From contig JAAEOI010000310.1 of assembly GCA_024244665.1 (NCBI GenBank), forward strand, positions 1 through 55,292: a stretch of 55,292 nt of DNA. Reading direction: 5' to 3'. A program made the position numbers and the translations under genes. This DNA is from Bacteroidota bacterium (GTDB lineage Bacteria > Bacteroidota > Bacteroidia > Bacteroidales > GCA-2748055). Below, in pieces: positions 50,837-55,292 of the stretch (positions within the stretch are counted from its first letter, which is position 1; each line of letters begins with the position of its first letter). The notes under the pieces were generated by a model that did not search any database, was not told the origin of the DNA, and was given only the letters and a program-made list of their open reading frames with translations.

Positions 50837-51697
50837 CTAGCCCAGGTAGGTCTTTAACAACTTGGACCTGGATGTGTGGCGAAGCCGGCGTATCGCCTTC
50901 TCCTTGATCTGACGAACGCGTTCACGTGTCAGTCCGAATTTCTCGCCAATCTCCTCCAGTGTCATCTCCTGGGTGCTGATTCCAAAGAACAGCTTAATGA
51001 TATCCCGCTCACGTTCTGTGAGTGTGGCCAGTGCCCTGTCCACCTCCCTTGAGAGAGACTCATTAATGAGAGTGTTGTCCGCATTTGGTGAATCGTTATT
51101 CACCAATACATCAAGCAGACTGTTGTCTTCACCATCGACAAAAGGTGCGTCAACAGATACATGCCTTCCCGAAACACGCAATGTGTCCGATACTTTCTCT
51201 TTGGGAAGGTCAAGTGCCTCAGCAAGTTCCTCTGGTGTGGGTGTTCTTTCATTCTCCTGTTCAAACTTGGAAAACGCCTTGTTAATCTTGTTTAGCGAAC
51301 CAACCTGGTTCAGTGGAAGGCGTACGATCCTCGATTGTTCTGCCAGTGCCTGAAGGATCGATTGCCTGATCCACCAGACGGCATAGGAGATGAATTTAAA
51401 ACCCCTGGTCTCGTCAAATTTCTCTGCCGCTTTAATCAGTCCCAGGTTCCCTTCGTTAATAAGGTCCGGAAGGCTAAGCCCCTGGTTTTGATACTGTTTG
51501 GCAACTGAAACGACAAACCTCAGATTCGCTCGTGTGAGTTTCTCAAGGGCGAGCCTGTCGCCCTTCTTGATCCGTTGAGCTAATTCTACCTCTTCCTCAA
51601 CAGTAATCAACTCTTCTTTACCAATCTCCTGTAAATACTTGTCCAACGAAGCACTTTCCCTGTTGGTAATAGATTTGGTGATCTTTAACTGTCTCAT
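50837..51697 (-). CDS. rpoD: Housekeeping sigma factor RpoD/SigA
   Basis: The 286-residue protein is the short primary sigma factor typical of Bacteroidota, lacking a long region 1.1. It has region 1.2 ([14 protein letters not shown]), region 2 with [18 protein letters not shown] and [20 protein letters not shown] (core binding and -7 recognition), region 3 (VRLPLN onward) and region 4.2 ([29 protein letters not shown]). A GAGGAG ribosome-binding site lies just upstream of the ATG, uncommon in this phylum. The promoter at 51739-51770 fits the Bacteroidota pattern this protein would itself recognise. Confidence 0.95.
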   Translation of the reverse strand: MRQLKITKSITNRESASLDKYLQEIGKEELITVEEEVELAQRIKKGDRLALEKLTRANLRFVVSVAKQYQNQGLSLPDLINEGNLGLIKAAEKFDETRGFKFISYAVWWIRQSILQALAEQSRIVRLPLNQVGSLNKINKAFSKFEQENERTPTPEELAEALDLPKEKVSDTLRVSGRHVSVDAPFVDGEDNSLLDVLVNNDSPNADNTLINESLSREVDRALATLTERERDIIKLFFGISTQEMTLEEIGEKFGLTRERVRQIKEKAIRRLRHTSRSKLLKTYLG

Positions 51698-51738
51698 TTA
51701 ATACTCCTCAAAATCAAATTACTATTAAAAAATCCCTG

Positions 51739-51770
51739 CAAATTTACCTGCAAATTAATCTTTAATCAAA
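51739..51770 (-). promoter_or_regulatory. Likely rpoD promoter, Bacteroidota -33/-7 type
   Basis: On the minus strand TTTG (51770-51767) and, after 20 bp, TAAATTTG (51746-51739) match the phylum's -33 TTTG and -7 TAnnTTTG elements. The ATG at 51697 follows 41 bp later, leaving a short leader. Confidence 0.5.
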
Positions 51771-51859
51771 CTAAATAAGGGCAAACTACAATATATGTAC
51801 AAAGAAGTCCCTTTCAGCCCTCTTTATCTTAATACAAGGAATTGAGAAAAAAGGATATT

Positions 51860-53299
51860 TTACATCCCGAAAGCGTAATATGACTTAGATCCGCTCTTGT
51901 CCACTCCCTCAATGATTACCCCTCCTTCTAAATCTTCAAAGATCTCTGCAATTTCCTTAACACTGTTCACCGGTGTTTTGTTTACAGAAGTTAGCACAAA
52001 TCCCTCTTTAATGCCCACTTTAGAGAATTTACCCGACTTAACAGAGGTCACTTTCACCCCATTCCTGATTCCCAGTGCCCTTTTCTCCCTGTCAGAGACA
52101 GGCGCAAAATTTGCTCCAAGAATTTCCAGGACTTCATCACGCTTAACAATTTCCGTATTACCTTCCAGATTACGTAACACAACCTCGAAATGTTTCAAAT
52201 TACCTTTTCTACTCACTAAAACCTTCACCTTTTCACCCGGTCTGTATTTTGAAAACTGCTCCTGAAGAGCAGCCCCGCTGTTCACTTCAACCCCATCGAT
52301 GGAGAGAATCACATCTCCGCCCTTAATACCGGCTTCCCTGGCAGCTCCGCCTTCAATAATATCGCTTACATAGACACCTTTGAGCTTCTCCATCTCATGT
52401 TCGGCTGCAAGTTCGGCTGTCACATCCTGAATCCTAACTCCCAGGATGGCCCTTTGAACTGCCCCGTATTCCATCAGGTCCTCTACAATCTTCTTCACAA
52501 TGCTAACCGGAACAGCAAAGGAGTAGCCTGTATAGGCTCCGCTACGGCTGGCAATAGCAGTATTGATGCCCACCAGTTCCCCTTTCGTATTAATCAATGC
52601 ACCTCCACTGTTCCCGGGGTTTACAGCCGCATCGGTCTGGATAAAGGACTCTATACCGAACTCCTGTGAAGCGAGGATATTGATGTCCCTGGCCTTGGCA
52701 CTTACAATCCCCGCAGTCACAGTACTTGTCAGGTTATAGGGATTCCCGATGGCCAGCACCCACTCACCCAGTTGAAGGGCATCCGAATCACCAAAATTCA
52801 GGTGAGACAAACCCTCCTGCTCCACTTTCAGAAGAGCAATGTCGGTTGTGGGGTCGGCCCCAACCAGTTTGGCAGAGTACTCCCTTTTATCATTCAGGAC
52901 CACCACGATCTCATCCGATCCGTCAATCACATGGTTATTGGTCACGATATACCCGCTCTTTGAAATGATTACCCCACTACCAAAACCAAGTATCGGGACA
53001 GGTTCTGAGCGCTCCTGCTCTCCGAAAAAGAATTCATAAAGTGGATTGACTGCATACTCCCTGAAAACCTTTATCTTCACGTGCACCACAGCGTCTATGG
53101 ATTGAGCTACAGCCTGTGTAAAATCGAGCGTTGATCCCGGCTCTGTTCCGGGAAGATTCACATAACGGATCTTGTTATCAACCGGCACTTCAACAATTGA
53201 AGCCTTTTCCGGCTGAATTAACCGGGCGTAAATCACAACTGCTGCCAGTGCACCTACTAGTGCCACTGTAAATAAACCTAAGATCCTCCTTGCTTTCAT
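51860..53299 (-). CDS. degP: HtrA/DegP-type periplasmic serine protease
   Basis: The 479-residue protein has an N-terminal membrane anchor or leader (GLFTVALVGALAAVVIYA). The trypsin-like domain carries the full triad: His in VTNNHVID (about 122), Asp in DPTTDIALLK (about 153) and Ser in NPGNSGGALI (about 230). Two PDZ domains follow (GVRIQDVTAELAAEHEMEK..., and GIRNGVKVTSVKSGKF... at the C-terminus); the second keeps the pattern but is short. It degrades or refolds damaged envelope proteins. It is monocistronic, 162 bp from rpoD and divergent from dapF. Confidence 0.93.
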   Translation of the reverse strand: MKARRILGLFTVALVGALAAVVIYARLIQPEKASIVEVPVDNKIRYVNLPGTEPGSTLDFTQAVAQSIDAVVHVKIKVFREYAVNPLYEFFFGEQERSEPVPILGFGSGVIISKSGYIVTNNHVIDGSDEIVVVLNDKREYSAKLVGADPTTDIALLKVEQEGLSHLNFGDSDALQLGEWVLAIGNPYNLTSTVTAGIVSAKARDINILASQEFGIESFIQTDAAVNPGNSGGALINTKGELVGINTAIASRSGAYTGYSFAVPVSIVKKIVEDLMEYGAVQRAILGVRIQDVTAELAAEHEMEKLKGVYVSDIIEGGAAREAGIKGGDVILSIDGVEVNSGAALQEQFSKYRPGEKVKVLVSRKGNLKHFEVVLRNLEGNTEIVKRDEVLEILGANFAPVSDREKRALGIRNGVKVTSVKSGKFSKVGIKEGFVLTSVNKTPVNSVKEIAEIFEDLEGGVIIEGVDKSGSKSYYAFGM

Positions 53300-53430
53300 T
53301 TCAGTTCCTATTTTATGTATAACTTTGTTTGTCTGCTTTTTGTTTTAGCAATTTACTATGATAACACCAGGAGTTAAAGAAAAATTGGAGACGCACCCCT
53401 GTTTTAACTTTTTTTAACGGCAAATCTCCT

Positions 53431-54225
53431 ATGATTGTTCAATTTACAAAATATCACGGTACCGGAAATGACTTCATCATGATCGACGGCAGGGAGTCTG
53501 ATACCTCCTTTCTCGATCACAAACTGATTCACTCACTGTGCGACCGGAGATTTGGAGTCGGCGGTGATGGTCTGATTATTCTTCAGCAAAGTGATATGTA
53601 TGACTTCAAAATGCGCTATTTCAATGCAGACGGCCATGAAGGGAGCATGTGCGGGAACGGGGGAAGGTGCATCACTGCCTTAGCAAGGGATTTGGGAATC
53701 ATTACCAGGGAGGCCTCCTTTGAGGGGATCGACGGAAGGCATTCAGCATCGCTTCTGCCTAATGGTGAAATCAGGCTGAAGCTGAAGGATGTGGACGGGA
53801 TCAGGTGGATGGAGGACGGATACATCCTTGATACCGGCTCGCCCCATTTTGTGAAATTTGTAAGCCGCCTGGACCTCCTTGACGTGAAGCAGGAGGGGCG
53901 TGAAATAAGGAACCAGGCCCGGTTTGGGAAGGGCGGGGTCAATGTGAATTTTGTAGAGAATGGTGGAGCTGCCAACAGGATCTCAGTCAGGACCTTCGAA
54001 AGGGGAGTTGAAAATGAGACCTATTCTTGCGGAACAGGGGTTACAGCTGCTGCCATTTGTTCCTGTTTCCATGATAAGTCTGACATCTTTTCATATCACA
54101 TACATACACTGGGAGGGAACCTGAATGTTGCATTCAGGGCAATGAACGATACACAATTCACAGATATTCAACTGACCGGCCCGGCCGTTAAAGTGTTTGA
54201 AGGCAGCATCGGGGTAGATCCCTGA
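53431..54225 (+). CDS. dapF: Diaminopimelate epimerase
   Basis: The 264-residue enzyme converts LL- to meso-diaminopimelate for lysine and peptidoglycan synthesis. Both catalytic cysteines are present: C74 in MCGNGGRC and C200 in SCGTGVTA. The N-terminus (KYHGTGNDFIMIDGR) and DTGSPHFVKFV are family-typical. The stop codon directly abuts the stop of the convergent flavodoxin gene. A TAACTTTG at 53320-53327 may be its -7 box, but no matching -33 element is visible. Confidence 0.95.
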   Translation: MIVQFTKYHGTGNDFIMIDGRESDTSFLDHKLIHSLCDRRFGVGGDGLIILQQSDMYDFKMRYFNADGHEGSMCGNGGRCITALARDLGIITREASFEGIDGRHSASLLPNGEIRLKLKDVDGIRWMEDGYILDTGSPHFVKFVSRLDLLDVKQEGREIRNQARFGKGGVNVNFVENGGAANRISVRTFERGVENETYSCGTGVTAAAICSCFHDKSDIFSYHIHTLGGNLNVAFRAMNDTQFTDIQLTGPAVKVFEGSIGVDP

Positions 54226-54705
54226 TCAATTATCCTGCAGACTGCGCGCGAAATCCAGGATCTTCTGAAAATCGATATCAGGCTCTTTCTGAAGCCTGGC
54301 AGCCTTGCGTGTCATAATTTTCTGAAGCAGGTTCATCTTCTTGATGTTTAACTCCCCGCCAAAAAAACCACTGGCCAGTGCATGTTTAACAAGCCTGTCG
54401 GGAAATGTCCGTTCAATGAGCTCCTGCTCATTGGCATTGGGATCCATGCAACATACAAACAGCCCTATCTGCTTCTGTAAGAGAGTCTCCAGATTGGATT
54501 CGCAGAATTTATAAACTGATCGCTGAATCATCCCTTCGTGGATAGAACCGCCCACGATAATTGTATCATAACTCTGAAGACTGAAGCGGCGGCGGCGCGA
54601 AATTCTTACCATCTCCACCCCTTCACCGAGATCATCCTTCAATTTTGAGGCACATTGTTCAGTGCAGCCCAGTGTGGTGGAATATGCTATCAGCGTTTTT
54701 GACAC
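54226..54705 (-). CDS. Flavodoxin-domain protein (HemG-like)
   Basis: The 159-residue cytoplasmic protein starts with the FMN phosphate-binding loop LIAYSTTLGCTEQCASKL, followed by YDTIIVGGSIHEGMIQRSVYKF and LFVCCMDPNANE. This layout resembles the flavodoxin-like protoporphyrinogen IX dehydrogenase HemG and its relatives. Whether it acts in haem synthesis cannot be told, as no hem gene is nearby. The gene is convergent with dapF with no spacer. Confidence 0.75.
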   Translation of the reverse strand: MSKTLIAYSTTLGCTEQCASKLKDDLGEGVEMVRISRRRRFSLQSYDTIIVGGSIHEGMIQRSVYKFCESNLETLLQKQIGLFVCCMDPNANEQELIERTFPDRLVKHALASGFFGGELNIKKMNLLQKIMTRKAARLQKEPDIDFQKILDFARSLQDN

Positions 54706-54823
54706 AGGTCAAAAATACACTTCTGTTTATAAAACCCATGGATTTGTATTCTATTTTTTTCTTAATTTTACATCAGACATAACATTTTGACATACATTTA
54801 CGTATTACAAAAAAACATTTCAC

Positions 54824-55141
54824 ATGTCAAATAAGCCAGCTGAAGCAAGAAGACTTCCCATCATGAACGATGGCGCCAAAAAGAAAAGGATGCAAAAAAA
54901 ATACACCCTCCCGGTGATTGGTCATTTTGCAGACAGAAGTGTTGAGTTCAAAAGCATCATCGAAGCTGAACAGATCACCGGAATCAGTTACACCCTGATA
55001 TTTGAAGCATGCATCGGCAAGATATTCAAAGCCAAGAATGTACACTGGGAATTCAAAAAGGGGAACCACTACATCAAGTATAAAGCATTCTATATCAATG
55101 CCCAGACCAGCTACAGTCGGGTTGGAGGTTTTAATGGCTAA
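54824..55141 (+). CDS. Small NUMOD1/IENR1-like DNA-binding protein
   Basis: The 105-residue basic protein has a lysine- and arginine-rich N-terminus (KKKRMQKKYTLPV). After it, FKSIIEAEQITGISYTLIFEACIGKIFKAKNVHWEF matches the pattern of nuclease-associated modular DNA-binding helix-turn-helix domains (SIxEAxxxTGIsxxxIxxxxxGKxxxAxxxxWxF), which are normally attached to homing endonucleases. No nuclease domain is present. It may be a stand-alone regulator or nucleoid protein. It is followed directly by the 7-bp repeat array. Confidence 0.6.
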   Translation: MSNKPAEARRLPIMNDGAKKKRMQKKYTLPVIGHFADRSVEFKSIIEAEQITGISYTLIFEACIGKIFKAKNVHWEFKKGNHYIKYKAFYINAQTSYSRVGGFNG

Positions 55142-55146
55142 AATAT

Positions 55147-55258
55147 CAGTACTCAGTAGTCAGTACTCAGTACACAGTAGTCAGTACACAGTACTCAGTA
55201 CTCAGTGCACAGTACACAGTAGTCAGTGCATAGTGCTCTGTGCATAGTGCTCAGTGTG
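55147..55258. repeat. Array of sixteen 7-bp repeats (CAGTNNN)
   Basis: The 112 bp divide exactly into 16 heptamers. Thirteen begin CAGT, and the other three begin TAGT, CTGT and TAGT; the last three bases are mostly ACT, ACA, AGT or GCA. The array starts 6 bp after the small DNA-binding gene. The unit is far too short for CRISPR. Slippage at such arrays is expected. Confidence 0.9.
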
Positions 55259-55276
55259 AGACAAAGAAAAAGCCGG

Positions 55277-55292
55277 GGAGCGATATCGCTCC
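55277..55292. repeat. Perfect 16-bp palindrome at the window edge
   Basis: GGAGCGATATCGCTCC is an exact 8+8 palindrome ending at the last base. It may be part of a larger hairpin, terminator or repeat continuing outside the window. Confidence 0.6.

Noticed and set aside
55147..55258. Possible CRISPR array
   Set aside because: The period is 7 bp with no spacers; it is a simple tandem array and no cas genes are present.

Overview
The window comes from a free-living, probably marine member of the Bacteroidota, most like the Marinilabiliales/Prolixibacteraceae in gene content. Supporting evidence: type IX secretion (T9SS) sorting tails on three exported proteins, Bacteroidota-style lipoprotein signals, a short RpoD sigma factor, promoters of the TAnnTTTG kind, and a dense cluster of glycoside hydrolases and sulfatases. 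The taxonomic placement is inference; no rRNA or tRNA gene is visible.

Region 1 (1-38.5 kb) is a large carbohydrate-degradation locus. From the left: an N-terminal fragment of a GH115-like enzyme and a GH99/71-like enzyme (minus strand); a membrane-spanning regulator (plus); then a minus-strand series running from 29389 down to 4947 that encodes GH92, sulfatase, PQQ-type propeller, GH92, sulfatase, a ThuA-GDPD fusion, CotH, a multidomain GH99-like protein, a PL8-like lyase and GH78. To its right lie a ROK sugar kinase and an MFS sugar transporter, a second membrane-spanning regulator (plus), a third GH92, a GH92 pseudogene and a second PQQ-type propeller. No SusC/SusD pair is present. Alpha-mannosidases, endo-mannanase-like enzymes, sulfatases, a uronic-acid lyase, a rhamnosidase and a glucuronidase-like enzyme together point to a sulfated, uronic-acid-bearing, mannose-rich algal or diatom glycan (inference). 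Released monosaccharide would be taken up by the MFS carrier and phosphorylated by the ROK kinase.

The most interesting system is regulatory. The two regulators share an unusual design: an exported sensor (LamG-like plus kelch-like repeats), one membrane helix, and a cytoplasmic winged-helix plus helical domain resembling the SARP/BTAD activators of actinomycetes. In front of each of the four apparent minus-strand transcription units I find TTAA boxes repeated at exactly 11-bp intervals, the spacing known for SARP operators. They lie in one fixed register to a TAnnTT -7-like box: boxes at 23 and 34 bp in all four, and an extra box at 12 bp in two. I propose that these are the operators of this regulator class.

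Region 2 (38.6-42.8 kb) holds an ApbE-like protein, a Tat-exported Gfo/Idh/MocA dehydrogenase, a divergent DUF1080 protein (a possible 3-keto-glycoside pathway) and a chorismatase/RidA-fold protein. Region 3 (42.9-55.3 kb) is core genome: a BamA/TamA-like outer-membrane protein, an unknown secreted protein, NIPSNAP, a cyclase-HD protein with an altered metal site, an EEP nuclease, UvrB, RpoD, HtrA, DapF, a flavodoxin and a small NUMOD-like protein. The window ends in a 16-unit array of 7-bp repeats.
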